Below are positions 8,414 through 18,250 of a stretch of 64,000 nucleotides of DNA, piece after piece (position 1 is the first letter of the stretch; each line of letters starts with the position of its first letter). This stretch comes from Candidatus Omnitrophota bacterium (GTDB lineage: Bacteria; Omnitrophota; Gorgyraeia; 2-02-FULL-51-18). Below the pieces are notes generated by a model that was not told the origin of the DNA, made no database searches, and worked only from the letters and a program-made list of their open reading frames with translations. The position numbers and the translations under genes are program-made. The DNA is taken from contig JAJVIE010000003.1 in assembly GCA_022072175.1 (NCBI GenBank), forward strand, positions 1,070,483 through 1,134,482, in the 5' to 3' direction.

Positions 8414-9778
8414 TCAATCAACGATATGCAGACGCCGCCAGCCCCCGGCGCGGTAGCGCAGCCAAGCGCCGGCCGAGAAGAGCATGAAGACAACGATGAC
8501 CAGCGCCCATGCGTGCAGGGCCGACAGGTCCAACCAGCGCGTGCCGGCATAGAGCACACCCGCCGCCAGCCAGTGGAGCGAGATATGGTAGCTCATGGCC
8601 CAGAGCGTATCCCCCGCTCCGCGCAGAGCGCCGACGAACACGATGACCAGTGCGATGCTGAACATATAGAAAGAGATCATCCGGAGCATCGTCACCGCCA
8701 TGGGCCGCGCCGCGTCGTACACCGGATCGACCCCGCCGCCGGGACGGAAGAGATCGACCATCGGTCCGGCCAGCACGCCGAAGAGGATGAGAAGGATCCC
8801 CGCGTACACGAAGCCGACCTTGAGACCGGACATCACGGCCCGGTGAGCGGTGTCGGGATCGCGCGCTCCCATATAGCGGCCCACCAGGCTCGTCACGCCC
8901 ACTTCCATGCCCATGAGCGGGATGTACGCGGACATGTCCCAATTCATGAGGATGCTGGAGGCGGTGGCCACCACCGGCCCCAGCGAGTGGAACGCCAGCA
9001 CGAACGCGTTAGCCGCCAGGAGCGTGAGCAGCATCTCGCACCCGGACGGCGCGCCATAGCGCAGCAGCTTGCCGAGCACCTCCGGGTGCAGGATGAGCGA
9101 GCGGCCCACCGCGAACTCCCGCCGATTGGCCCGCCCAAAATACTCGCTGAGGAGGATCCCGATCCCCACCACGCTCGCCAGGAGCGTGCCGTACGCCGCG
9201 CCGCGGATGCCCAGCGCCGGCGATCCGAGCTTGCCGTAGATGAGGATGTAGCTCAGCGGGATGTTGACGCACATGGTCACGATGGAGGCCCGCATCACCA
9301 CGCGCGTGCGGCCGATGCCGGAGAAATAGCTCGCCAGAGCGTGCCGGGCGAAGACCAGAACAGCGCCGTACGTCATGATATCGAAGTACTCGATCTGCGG
9401 CCCGATCTGCGAGGCCGGCACGCCCAGATAGCCGAAAAGAGCGTGCGCCGGACCCCTCAGGAGCAGTACGCACGGATAGATCACGAGCGCCACGATCCAC
9501 GACTGTGTCGTCACCACCGGACAGCGGTCCTTGTGGTCGGCGCCCAGGTGCTGCGCCACGAGCGCGGTGCCGTAGCCCAGGAGCCCGAACCCGAAACTCG
9601 CCATCATGAAAGCCGCGATACCTCCGGCGACGGCGGCGTTCATCTGGTCGGGGCCGAGCTTGGACAGGAGCAGGCGGTCGCAGAACATCATGACCGTATC
9701 GCACCCGTACGAAACGATCATGGGCACGGCGATGGCGAGGATCTCGCGGACACTGCCTGGAGCGTGCGTCTTGGACAT
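8414..9778 (-). CDS. MATE family efflux transporter
   Basis: A 454-residue protein with twelve hydrophobic helices in two similar halves, the MATE (NorM/DinF) fold. Helix 1 has REILAIAVPMIVSYG and helix 2 region DRLLLSKLGPDQMNAAVAG, typical of the family; the second half begins near residue 235 with VLGKLLRYGAPSGCEM. It would export a cationic or amphipathic compound using Na+ or H+. The ATG at 9778 is chosen because GAGG precedes it and upstream sequence is low-complexity and non-hydrophobic. Substrate cannot be predicted. Confidence 0.88.
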   Translation of the reverse strand: MSKTHAPGSVREILAIAVPMIVSYGCDTVMMFCDRLLLSKLGPDQMNAAVAGGIAAFMMASFGFGLLGYGTALVAQHLGADHKDRCPVVTTQSWIVALVIYPCVLLLRGPAHALFGYLGVPASQIGPQIEYFDIMTYGAVLVFARHALASYFSGIGRTRVVMRASIVTMCVNIPLSYILIYGKLGSPALGIRGAAYGTLLASVVGIGILLSEYFGRANRREFAVGRSLILHPEVLGKLLRYGAPSGCEMLLTLLAANAFVLAFHSLGPVVATASSILMNWDMSAYIPLMGMEVGVTSLVGRYMGARDPDTAHRAVMSGLKVGFVYAGILLILFGVLAGPMVDLFRPGGGVDPVYDAARPMAVTMLRMISFYMFSIALVIVFVGALRGAGDTLWAMSYHISLHWLAAGVLYAGTRWLDLSALHAWALVIVVFMLFSAGAWLRYRAGGWRRLHIVD

Positions 9779-9833
9779 CAGAACCTCGGGTGATCCGCCG
9801 GACAGTGTCCGGTGCGTGCGATCAGATGCGCGG

Positions 9834-10091
9834 TCAACGGTGGATATGCAGTCCGCCCAATAGCGCGGTCGTCGAGGCGGCCACTCCGACATCTGCACGC
9901 GGAGACACGAGCTCCGCGCGTACCACGCCCTCGACGCCCAGGGCCGCGCTCAGCAGTACCGAGCGAAGAACCGTCTCCCCTCGCGCCAAGGACGCGAAGC
10001 TCTCGGTGATCCGGGCCCGCACCGCGGACTCGACCGGCTCCGGAGCGTGATCCGCCCTGACCTCCAGGCGGATGTCGACGTCGACTTTCAC
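9834..10091 (-). CDS. Small protein resembling a baseplate J C-terminal domain
   Basis: An 85-residue reading frame starting with GTG. The pattern VDVDIRLEVRADHAPEPVES, a helix, then LARGETVLRSVLLSAALGVEGV and RAELVSP resembles the C-terminal domain of phage baseplate J-like proteins (beta strand, helix, GxxV, helix, GV). No other phage gene is nearby and no ribosome-binding site is clear. It could be a domesticated remnant or an unrelated protein with the same fold pattern. Confidence 0.35.
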   Translation of the reverse strand: MKVDVDIRLEVRADHAPEPVESAVRARITESFASLARGETVLRSVLLSAALGVEGVVRAELVSPRADVGVAASTTALLGGLHIHR

Positions 10092-10191
10092 GCCGGCTTA
10101 CGCTCACTGGACAGGACTCGGTAGATACTCATGGGAGGGTATATTACCCCATAGACCGGATGAGGGCCAACTGAACGGACCGGGTCCGGTA

Positions 10192-10227
10192 GGCAACCCT
10201 TCCCCACCGCCGACCGAACGGCGTCCG
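10192..10227. repeat. REP-like repeat, copy 3 (degenerate)
   Basis: Head CAACCCTTCCCCACC followed by a damaged palindrome (GAACGGCGTCCG). Just upstream, 10174-10189 holds the related short palindrome CGGACCgGGTCCGG. Confidence 0.6.
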
Positions 10228-10320
10228 ATTTACAAATTAAGCAATATTAAGTATAAACCACTCGCTCATTGATAGGGCACGCCCCGCATAGGATACTTCA
10301 AGGAACAGTGAGGTGGGGCG

Positions 10321-10701
10321 TTGAATACATCTCTTAAGCTGATAGTAGGCTTGGCGCTGGTCGCGCACCTCCATCCGATCGCTCCCGCCTATGCTGATCT
10401 TATCGCTGTCGACGACACCCGACCCGGCCTGCCTGCCTATCGCGCGGACGCGGAAAGCCGCGCACGGGCAGAACTCGATCGGCAGGCGATGCTCCAACGG
10501 CCGGGACCGATCGAAGAGCCGGTTTGGGCCCCGCCACCCCTCGCGCGCCCCTCTCCGCCGAGCGGTGGCATACCCTTACCTCCCGAGCCGGAGCCGCTCC
10601 CCGCTGATCCGCCGATCGATAACTCTCTTATCGATACGCCTCCCGCTCGCGAGCCTCTCGACGATCCGCGACCCGATCCTTCACTTGAACCTATCGTCTG
10701 A
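10321..10701 (+). CDS. Proline-rich secreted protein
   Basis: A 126-residue product with TTG start preceded by GAGGTGGGG. Residues 1-25 form a Sec signal peptide (LIVGLALVAHLHPIAPAYA). The mature part is acidic and very proline-rich (PEPEPLPADPP), hence disordered and possibly cell-wall spanning or a linker-type periplasmic protein. I do not recognise a family. The signal peptide and ribosome-binding site support it, but codon evidence is modest. Confidence 0.45.
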   Translation: MNTSLKLIVGLALVAHLHPIAPAYADLIAVDDTRPGLPAYRADAESRARAELDRQAMLQRPGPIEEPVWAPPPLARPSPPSGGIPLPPEPEPLPADPPIDNSLIDTPPAREPLDDPRPDPSLEPIV

Positions 10702-10724
10702 CTGACACCCTATCATTCAAATAC

Positions 10725-10740
10725 GGGACGGCGTCCGGGT
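10725..10740. repeat. REP-like repeat core
   Basis: GGGACGGCGTCCGGGT: the palindromic core without the pyrimidine-rich head, directly after the proline-rich protein gene. Confidence 0.5.
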
Positions 10741-10756
10741 TACGCGTGGCTCGGAA

Positions 10757-10784
10757 ACGCAAAACCGCCGCTCTTCAGCGGCGG
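10757..10784 (-). terminator. Intrinsic terminator of the PEP-CTERM gene
   Basis: On the minus strand CCGCCGCTgaagAGCGGCGG forms a perfect eight-base-pair stem followed by TTTTGCGTTT. It lies 55 bp after the PEP-CTERM stop codon. Confidence 0.75.
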
Positions 10785-10797
10785 CTAACTATGTACC

Positions 10798-10830
10798 TCC
10801 GGACTTGGTCCGGTAGAGACGGCGTCCGGT
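10798..10830. repeat. Paired REP-like palindromes
   Basis: Two short palindromes side by side: CCGGACttGGTCCGG and GACGGCGTCCGGT. They lie between the terminator and the stop codon of the PEP-CTERM gene. Confidence 0.5.
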
Positions 10831-10839
10831 GTGCGTGTA

Positions 10840-11424
10840 CTATTTTTTTGCTTGAGATCGACGCGCCAGAACAACCCCAACACCAAAAACGAACAGACTG
10901 CAAGAGAGAGGCTCTGGCGTTACTGTAATCGGATCGGGGTTCAAGCGATAGCCACGCAGGACAGAAAAACCTGTGTTCTTTTCAAAGAAATACGGCTGCC
11001 CGTAATCGTCGGCTACGAATGAAGCTTCAATATTCCAAACCGCATGCTCAGTTCCATCTTCATGTAAGAACCAGCGCCATTCATGCCCTTCAAGCATTTG
11101 TATCGGGACCCTCGGCAAGCTATTCCCATAACCTTCGAATACAATGGCGTTCTCATCGCCCAACACCTCATTGTTATCAGACGGGTCCTTGATAAAGAAC
11201 CACGTGGGCCCCCCAATCAACGTTGCTCCGTCGGAGTAGCGGAGATACGGCTGTTCATCCTCGGCAAAGATACTTTTTTCATTACCGAAAGCGTCAACGA
11301 CATCAAAAACAAACTCATAGTCCGGTGGTGGACAAAAGTCCTCTGGGTCAGGACATTCGGCGTAGGCCAACCTCGGGAGCAAAAGTGTCATGAACAAAAT
11401 TAACCGAGACAACAGCACTTTCAT
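10840..11424 (-). CDS. PEP-CTERM sorting-domain secreted protein
   Basis: A 194-residue protein. Residues 1-22 form a signal peptide ending AYA. The C terminus is a PEP-CTERM signal: TPEPLSCSLFVFGVGVVLARR, that is, a PEP motif, a membrane helix and a basic end, recognised by exosortase (EpsH type), which cleaves and attaches such proteins at the cell surface, usually with exopolysaccharide. The mature part is acidic with several cysteines near its start and no known catalytic motif. GGGAGGGGG precedes the ATG. Codon use and base composition are visibly more AT-rich than the housekeeping genes, suggesting transfer. Confidence 0.8.
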   Translation of the reverse strand: MKVLLSRLILFMTLLLPRLAYAECPDPEDFCPPPDYEFVFDVVDAFGNEKSIFAEDEQPYLRYSDGATLIGGPTWFFIKDPSDNNEVLGDENAIVFEGYGNSLPRVPIQMLEGHEWRWFLHEDGTEHAVWNIEASFVADDYGQPYFFEKNTGFSVLRGYRLNPDPITVTPEPLSCSLFVFGVGVVLARRSQAKK

Positions 11425-11455
11425 AAACCCCCTCCCGTAGCTGATTTACTGCTTG

Positions 11456-11484
11456 GCTATATCTTTAAATATGAGCTCGGTCAA
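11456..11484 (-). promoter_or_regulatory. Promoter of the PEP-CTERM gene
   Basis: Minus strand: -35 TTGACC (11479-11484), 17-bp spacer, -10 TATAGC (11456-11461), followed by a leader of about 25 nt. Confidence 0.55.
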
Positions 11485-11525
11485 ACTCAACTAATTGGAC
11501 CTTACGTGCGCTTTATAAGTGGCGA

Positions 11526-11558
11526 CTAACCCTTCCCCACCGGACGGCGTCCGGTATG
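11526..11558. repeat. REP-like palindromic repeat, copy with tandem tail
   Basis: Identical to 8001-8033, then followed to 11586 by decaying tandem copies of its last bases (TCCGGTATG, CGGTATG, CGTCCGGTATG, GGTATG). The tail looks like slippage or rolling duplication of the repeat end. Confidence 0.8.
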
Positions 11559-11596
11559 TCCGGTATGCGGTATGCGTCCGGTATGGGTATGTGAAG

Positions 11597-12664
11597 CTAA
11601 CGCGACCTGAGCCTGTTATCAGCAGCAAAATCTAAGGCTCCGAGGAATGCTTTGGTATCTAAATAATAGTTGGGGTACGCGCTTCTGAGAGATGCTAGCG
11701 AGCTAACAGACACAAGAACCGCTTGAATATCAGGATTGCCTTCGTATCGTTTTTCTACATCTAAATAGGCCTCGGACGCCATTGCGAGCTGCGATTTCCT
11801 AAACGGCGATACCTTGACCTGTCTTGCACTTGAATCAAGCACAAGAAGATACAGGTCTGCATTTGTTGGGCTCATCGTTAGCTCCTGAACAACGTCTCCC
11901 CAGCTGGACAATACTGTTCGAATATTGAGCTTACGCTCTAAGTTCAAGAGCTCTTCTACAAGATCTTGAGTTGCAGTGGGTACGCCGGGTACTGGACGCC
12001 GCTTTTCTCTGGCCGCGATTGCGCTCCCCATCAGCACAAAAAACCGCTTCCACTCGTCATTTCCGATATTTGATTTCAGTGCCTGACCGGTAAATGTCGA
12101 AACAGTTTCAACCGCAGTTGCCCAAGCGTGCTGGAGTCTCGATCGTATCTGGACTTCAATTCTAAGGCCATTGTAGACTTGATTCTTTTCGGCTTTGCTT
12201 CGGTACTTATATACAATATGAAAACTACGATATCCATCCGTCTTTGGCGAGCTGATATAATCATATTCCTTAACAAATTCCGCTCTGTCATTAGGGTTCT
12301 TTGTTTGACCCTGCTTATAGAGGCCGACAAGCTGATCCACATGGGCTACCGTGGGTAGCACCACACGGCACCCCCCGATATCCTGCATTTGCGTTAGTTT
12401 CATATTATTGTTTCGACGAAGTTTCTGATCGATTGATGAGAGTCGTTTGAGCCTTTGAGCTACAACCGCCTTATCAGAGACTCTCTTACCTCGCTTGAGA
12501 AGAGTCATCTTTAGGGATTGTAGTGGGTAGGCGTGTGACGCTCGCCAATTATTAATTATGGCTAGCGCGTCTTCTTTCTCATTGTCCGTAGCGCGCGGGT
12601 TTAGCAGCATGGCTCCTGCAGCATCAACGCGACCTCTATTATTCGCTGGGGTAGTCCACGCCAT
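11597..12664 (-). CDS. RelA/SpoT-domain nucleotide pyrophosphotransferase, possible toxic alarmone synthetase
   Basis: A 355-residue protein with a RelA/SpoT synthetase domain (PF04607 type) at about 50-190: DIGGCR at 95-100, DYISSPKTDGYRSFH at 135-149 and the glutamate motif IEVQIRSRLQHAWA at 169-182. All the family signature blocks are present, so activity is likely. There is no HD hydrolase, TGS or ACT domain, so it is not a housekeeping Rel. The C-terminal 165 residues are of unknown fold. Stand-alone proteins of this kind act as small alarmone synthetases or as toxSAS/CapRel-type toxins that pyrophosphorylate tRNA or nucleotides in phage defence. No antitoxin gene is adjacent. The gene is clearly AT-richer than its neighbours. 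Confidence 0.85.
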   Translation of the reverse strand: MAWTTPANNRGRVDAAGAMLLNPRATDNEKEDALAIINNWRASHAYPLQSLKMTLLKRGKRVSDKAVVAQRLKRLSSIDQKLRRNNNMKLTQMQDIGGCRVVLPTVAHVDQLVGLYKQGQTKNPNDRAEFVKEYDYISSPKTDGYRSFHIVYKYRSKAEKNQVYNGLRIEVQIRSRLQHAWATAVETVSTFTGQALKSNIGNDEWKRFFVLMGSAIAAREKRRPVPGVPTATQDLVEELLNLERKLNIRTVLSSWGDVVQELTMSPTNADLYLLVLDSSARQVKVSPFRKSQLAMASEAYLDVEKRYEGNPDIQAVLVSVSSLASLRSAYPNYYLDTKAFLGALDFAADNRLRSR

Positions 12665-12776
12665 TCATCTCACCCTAGAAAGGATTCACTTACTAAGTAT
12701 AAGGTGTCAGTCCTTGACATGGGACAATCATGGGCGTGGCACCTCTCGCCCGAGGCCTCTACCGATACGACCGACA

Positions 12777-13103
12777 TCAACGCCCCGCCCGCGCCGCGAG
12801 AGCGAATGGGAAAAAATATCCGCTCAAGGACGCCGGTGTGGAGAGGTACCCATTGCCGCCAAAAAAATAGTCCGCCAGCACTTCGCGAGCGCGGGCGATC
12901 TCCTTGAGGCGCGAGCGATTCTTCAGGTCATCAAGCGTGAGGTCCATGAGCTCGAGCGCTCTCTCAGCGGCCTTGCGCGACGCGTCAACATCCTTCCATC
13001 GTACCGCGCGCTCGACCTCACTACCGACATTGCCAAGCTGTTCAAGCAGAGTGAGCTGGCTCCATCGGCCCGAGGCGAGTTCCGGATGCTGAGCACCGCT
13101 CAT
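12777..13103 (-). CDS. Conserved helical protein paired with DUF5674
   Basis: A 108-residue, all-helical protein. The block LEQLGNVGSEVERAV followed by RKAAERALELMDLTL and RLKEIARAREVLADYF matches, from memory, an uncharacterised protein often encoded next to DUF5674 in Patescibacteria and Omnitrophota. Its ATG overlaps the DUF5674 stop (ATGA). No HEPN RxxxxH or other nuclease motif is visible. A toxin-antitoxin-like partnership is possible but unproven. It is the last gene of the long minus-strand run. Confidence 0.6.
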   Translation of the reverse strand: MSGAQHPELASGRWSQLTLLEQLGNVGSEVERAVRWKDVDASRKAAERALELMDLTLDDLKNRSRLKEIARAREVLADYFFGGNGYLSTPASLSGYFFPFALAARAGR

Positions 13104-13438
13104 GAGAGTACCTTCTTGGCGACGAGGTCCAGGATCTTCCGACGAAGCGCCGGGTCCTGCACGTCCCGACTGCGGTTGCCTTGAGAGGGGCGGATATTGA
13201 TCATCGAGTCGTACTCCACGAGAGCATCGCCTTCAGCATCAGGGTGGAGATTGATACCCCAGAGATCCGTCTGCTTGGAACCATCCTGTAGGAGCAGCGC
13301 TTCGAGATCCGCATGTAGTTCAGCATCGACCGCGAGGATGCCGCGGCCGAGATCAACGACGGCTTTGACGAATCCAAATTTCCCGGCCGCCAGCTCTGTC
13401 AGCTCGTTTCGACTCAGGCTCCCGCTTACGATCTTCAT
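13100..13438 (-). CDS. DUF5674 family protein
   Basis: A 112-residue protein starting at MKIVSGSLSRNELTEL. It carries the DUF5674 hallmarks: KFGFVKAVVDLGRGILAVD, then LHADLEALLLQDGSKQTDLWG and the strongly conserved YDSMINIRPSQGNRSRDV. The family has no established activity; the invariant D/N/R/S residues suggest an enzymatic or nucleotide-binding site. The start is 7 bp after the guaA stop, so it is read from the guaA transcript, and its stop overlaps the start of the helical partner. Confidence 0.8.
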   Translation of the reverse strand: MKIVSGSLSRNELTELAAGKFGFVKAVVDLGRGILAVDAELHADLEALLLQDGSKQTDLWGINLHPDAEGDALVEYDSMINIRPSQGNRSRDVQDPALRRKILDLVAKKVLS

Positions 13439-13445
13439 ACGATTC

Positions 13446-14958
<1,513 letters not shown>

Positions 14959-14981
<23 letters not shown>

Positions 14982-15633
14982 GGGGGATCAGGGACCTGAT
15001 GGGTTCAAAGCTCCTACGGTGGATGGGACAGGGTCCGAGCTTCTTCAGCGCCTCGATGTGCGGACGCGTGCCGTACCCCTTATGACCTGCGAATCCGTAT
15101 CCCGGATACCGCGTGTCGTACTCGCGCATCATCCGGTCCCGGGTGACCTTGGCGATGATGGACGCGCAGCTGATCGCGTACGACCGGGCGTCACCGTCCA
15201 CCAGCGGCACCGCGGGCAGCTGCCCCTGCGGCACGTGCAGACCGTCCACCAGGAGGAGCGACGGGATCAGGTCCAGCGCCGCTACCGCTCTCTGCATGGC
15301 CTTGAGCGTCGCCTGCAGGATGTTGATCCGGTCGATCTCCTCGGGCTCGGCCAGGCCGACGCCCACGCGGCAGTTCGCCAGGATCTCGGCGTACGCCCGC
15401 TCGCGCTGGCGTTCCGTAAGCAGTTTCGAGTCCCTCACGGGACTCGAAATAGAACGACCCCTGACGATGACCGCCGAGGCGACCACCGGGCCCGCGAGCG
15501 GGCCCCGGCCGGCCTCGTCCACCCCCGCCAGGGATCCGTACTGCTCTAGGAAATAACCGTCAAGCTTTAGCGGCTGTGGCGCGCTCGGCCTGGGGCTGAG
15601 CGGTCGCAGCGTCGGTCTTCCGGTCTTCCTCAA
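14959..15633 (-). CDS. rnhB: Ribonuclease HII
   Basis: Removes ribonucleotides from DNA and RNA/DNA hybrids. [19 protein letters not shown] carries the first catalytic Asp/Glu of the family, and [22 protein letters not shown] carries further conserved acidic and lysine positions; the C terminus has [11 protein letters not shown]. The only in-frame ATG (15633) overlaps rplS by 74 bp; the family normally begins only about 15 residues before GVDEAGRG, so the true start may be a non-standard codon near 15560. The start is therefore uncertain, the identity is not. Confidence 0.93.
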
Positions 15634-15961
15634 TGCGGCCCTTCTTGCCGGACTGCTTGCGCAGGTAGTAGAGCTTGGAGCGCCGGACCTTGCCGGTACG
15701 CACCACCTCGATCTTCTGCACCGTGGGCGAATGGACCGGGAAGTTCCTCTCCACGCCCTCGCCGAAAGAGATGCGGCGGACCGTGAAGTTCTCCCGGATC
15801 CCCGAGCCGGCGCGCAGGATGCAGATCCCCTCGAACAGCTGGGTACGCGTCTTGTCGCCTTCGTCGACGCGCACGGAGATGCGCATCGTGTCCCCGACCT
15901 TGAAGGCCGGGACGTTCTTCTTCATTTGTTCTTTTTCGAGCTCTCTGAGCAGCGGATGCAT
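15560..15961 (-). CDS. rplS: 50S ribosomal protein L19
   Basis: A 133-residue protein at the 30S-50S interface. [41 protein letters not shown] and [22 protein letters not shown] blocks are diagnostic (the actual sequence reads [20 protein letters not shown]). The last 25 residues are an alanine/glutamine-rich extension beyond the usual end. AAGGAG precedes the ATG. It overlaps trmD by 40 bp in the classic rpsP-trmD-rplS order (rimM is absent here). Confidence 0.97.
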   Translation of the reverse strand: MHPLLRELEKEQMKKNVPAFKVGDTMRISVRVDEGDKTRTQLFEGICILRAGSGIRENFTVRRISFGEGVERNFPVHSPTVQKIEVVRTGKVRRSKLYYLRKQSGKKGRIEEDRKTDAATAQPQAERATAAKA

Positions 15962-16704
15962 GTCCCCTTCTCCTTCCCTCTCTTGGCCTTGACCCCTCGA
16001 TCCGGGGCTTTCGCCAGGAGATCGGGACGTCTTGTTCGCGTGCGCTCCAGCGACTGCTGCCGCCTCCAGGCCTCGATGGCCTGATGGTTGCCGGACAACA
16101 GCACCGGGGGCACCTTGAGCCCGCGATACTCCGCGGGCCGCGTATATTGCGGGTATTCTAGCAAATCCCCGCTGAACGATTCAAACTCCTTCGACTGCGC
16201 GCACCCGAGCGTGCCCGGCAGGAGCCGGGCCACCGAGTCGATGAGCACCATCGCCGGCAGTTCCCCGCCGGTCAGCACGTAGTCGCCGATGGAGATCTCA
16301 TCGGTCGCGTACCGGTCGACCGCCCTCTGGTCGACCCCTTCGTAATGCCCGCAGAGCAGGACGATCTGCCGGCACTGTGCCAGCTCCTCGGCTTTCCTCT
16401 GCGTATACGGCTCGCCCTGGGGGGTCAGGTACACGAACCTCCGGGTCTTCGTCTTCCTGAAACCCGGCATCAGGTCGTCCATGGCCTCGAAGATCGGCTC
16501 GGGCTTCATCAGCATCCCGGGCCCCCCGCCGAAAGGCCTGTCGTCGGCGGTGCGGTGTCTGTCGTGCGTGTATTCCCTCAGGTCGTGCGCCCTCACCGTC
16601 AGGGCGCCCTTCTCGATCGCTCTCTTGACGATCGAGTGACCCGTCAGCGTCTCGAACATCCCGGGGAACAGCGTCAGCACCCGGACGTCGAGAGCCTGCT
16701 TCAT
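15922..16704 (-). CDS. trmD: tRNA (guanine-N1-)-methyltransferase
   Basis: Methylates G37 next to the anticodon of tRNAs, preventing frameshifts. [53 protein letters not shown] and [17 protein letters not shown] form the trefoil-knot SAM site; the active-site aspartate region is in place. 260 residues. The ATG overlaps the rpsP stop (ATGA). It encodes a lysine-rich C terminus across the overlap with rplS. Confidence 0.96.
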   Translation of the reverse strand: MKQALDVRVLTLFPGMFETLTGHSIVKRAIEKGALTVRAHDLREYTHDRHRTADDRPFGGGPGMLMKPEPIFEAMDDLMPGFRKTKTRRFVYLTPQGEPYTQRKAEELAQCRQIVLLCGHYEGVDQRAVDRYATDEISIGDYVLTGGELPAMVLIDSVARLLPGTLGCAQSKEFESFSGDLLEYPQYTRPAEYRGLKVPPVLLSGNHQAIEAWRRQQSLERTRTRRPDLLAKAPDRGVKAKRGKEKGTCIRCSESSKKNK

Positions 16705-16952
16705 TGGCCGAACTTGATCCCGGCCTTCTTGAGGATCGAGCGGACGGTGTCGCTCGGCTTGGCGCCGTTCTTCATCCAGTGCTCGACGCGCTCGGTCTTC
16801 ACGCTCATGACCGCGGGCTCCTTGGAGGGATCCCAATAGCCGACCTCCTCGAGGAAGCGGCCGTCGCGGGGAAAACGGGTATCGGTCACCACGATGCGGT
16901 GCTTGATCTTCTTCTTGGTTCCGGTGCTCTTGAGTCTGATCACGACTGACAT
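16701..16952 (-). CDS. rpsP: 30S ribosomal protein S16
   Basis: An 83-residue protein of the small subunit body. [38 protein letters not shown] and [17 protein letters not shown] are the full S16 signature. AGGGGAGGTGAG gives a strong ribosome-binding site. It begins the rpsP-trmD-rplS group, 29 bp after murA. Confidence 0.97.
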   Translation of the reverse strand: MSVVIRLKSTGTKKKIKHRIVVTDTRFPRDGRFLEEVGYWDPSKEPAVMSVKTERVEHWMKNGAKPSDTVRSILKKAGIKFGQ

Positions 16953-16981
16953 GCTGTACTCACCTCCCCTTCGTTAGGTTC

Positions 16982-18250
16982 CTACCTGAGATCCTTTTCA
17001 CGGCGGATCCTGGCGCCGACCTTCTGTAGCTTGCCCACCAATCCTTCATAACCTCTGTCGAGGTGGTACACGCGCGACACCTCGGTCGAACCCTCGGCGA
17101 CCAGCCCCGCGAGCACCAGGCCCGCGCTGGCGCGGAGGTCCGAGGCCATCACCGGCGCGCCTGACAGCGTCTTCTTGCCGTTGACGATCGCGCTGTGCCC
17201 CTCGAGCATGATGTTGGCGCCCATGCGGTTGAGCTCCGACACGTGCATGAAGCGCTCGGGGTAGATCTTCTCGGTGATCACGCTGATCCCCGGCACCACG
17301 CACATGAACGCCATCATCTGCGCCTGCAGGTCCGTCGGGAACCCCGGATACGGCAGGGTCGTTACCGACACCGGCCGGAGCACCCGCTGGCGCCGGACCC
17401 GCACGTGGCCGTTCTTCTCCGTGACCTGCACGCCCGCGTCGCGCAGCTTGTCCAGCATCGCGCCCAGCATGTGCAGGTTCATGTTGCGCAGTGTCACATC
17501 GCCCTTGGTCATCGCCGCGGCGATCATGTACGTGCCGGCCTCGATGCGGTCGGAGATGATCGAGTACTGCGCCCCCGAGAGCTTGCGCACGCCCTCGATC
17601 TCGATGGACGGCGAGCCCAGCCCGCTGATCTTGGCGCCCATCTTCTTGAGATAGTTGCCGAGGTCCACGACCTCGGGCTCACAGGCCGCGCTGTCGATGA
17701 TGGTGCGGCCCTGCGCCAGGACCGCGGCCATCATCACGTTGGCCGTGCCCAGCACGCTCGAGCCGAACGCCCCGCCCAGGTACAACCGCGTGCCGCGCAG
17801 GCGCTTGGCCTTGGCGTGCACATAACCGTGCTCGAGGACCACCTCGGCTCCGAGCGCCTTCATGCCCTTGATATGCAGGTCGATCGGACGCGGACCGATC
17901 ACGCATCCGCCCGGGAACGACACCTTGGCGTAGCCGAACCTCGCCAACAGCGGCCCGAGCAGGCAGATCGAGCCGCGCATCGTGCTCACGATCTTGTACG
18001 TCAGGGTCGGATCGGTGATCCCGCTGGGGTCCACCTCGACCGTGTCGGCCGCCTGCGAGACCTTGGCGCCGATCGTGCGCAGGATCTTGATCATCGTCAG
18101 CACGTCCGCCACCAGCGGAACGTTGCGGATGACCGACTTTTCCTTCGTCAGGACGGTCGCCGCCAGGATCGGCAGGGCCGCGTTCTTGGCGCCGCTGACC
18201 TCGAGCGTTCCTTCCAGGCGTCTGCCGCCCTCGATGACGAGCTTGTCCAA
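16982..18250 (-). CDS. murA: UDP-N-acetylglucosamine 1-carboxyvinyltransferase
   Basis: First committed step of peptidoglycan synthesis, transferring enolpyruvate to UDP-GlcNAc in the cytoplasm. A 422-residue protein with [13 protein letters not shown] (K22) and the catalytic cysteine in [16 protein letters not shown] (C116), the target of fosfomycin, so sensitivity is expected. It starts with TTG directly after the prmC stop; AGGAG lies seven bases before. Presence of murA indicates a peptidoglycan wall. Confidence 0.97.
   Translation of the reverse strand: MDKLVIEGGRRLEGTLEVSGAKNAALPILAATVLTKEKSVIRNVPLVADVLTMIKILRTIGAKVSQAADTVEVDPSGITDPTLTYKIVSTMRGSICLLGPLLARFGYAKVSFPGGCVIGPRPIDLHIKGMKALGAEVVLEHGYVHAKAKRLRGTRLYLGGAFGSSVLGTANVMMAAVLAQGRTIIDSAACEPEVVDLGNYLKKMGAKISGLGSPSIEIEGVRKLSGAQYSIISDRIEAGTYMIAAAMTKGDVTLRNMNLHMLGAMLDKLRDAGVQVTEKNGHVRVRRQRVLRPVSVTTLPYPGFPTDLQAQMMAFMCVVPGISVITEKIYPERFMHVSELNRMGANIMLEGHSAIVNGKKTLSGAPVMASDLRASAGLVLAGLVAEGSTEVSRVYHLDRGYEGLVGKLQKVGARIRREKDLR

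Noticed and set aside
10745..10800. Possible riboswitch on the plus strand (GGAAACGCAAAACC resembles part of GEMM)
   Set aside because: The paired elements and tetraloop receptor are missing; read on the minus strand it is a simple terminator of the PEP-CTERM gene.
8414..13438. Prophage
   Set aside because: Apart from one weak baseplate-like resemblance there is no integrase, capsid, terminase or lysis gene.
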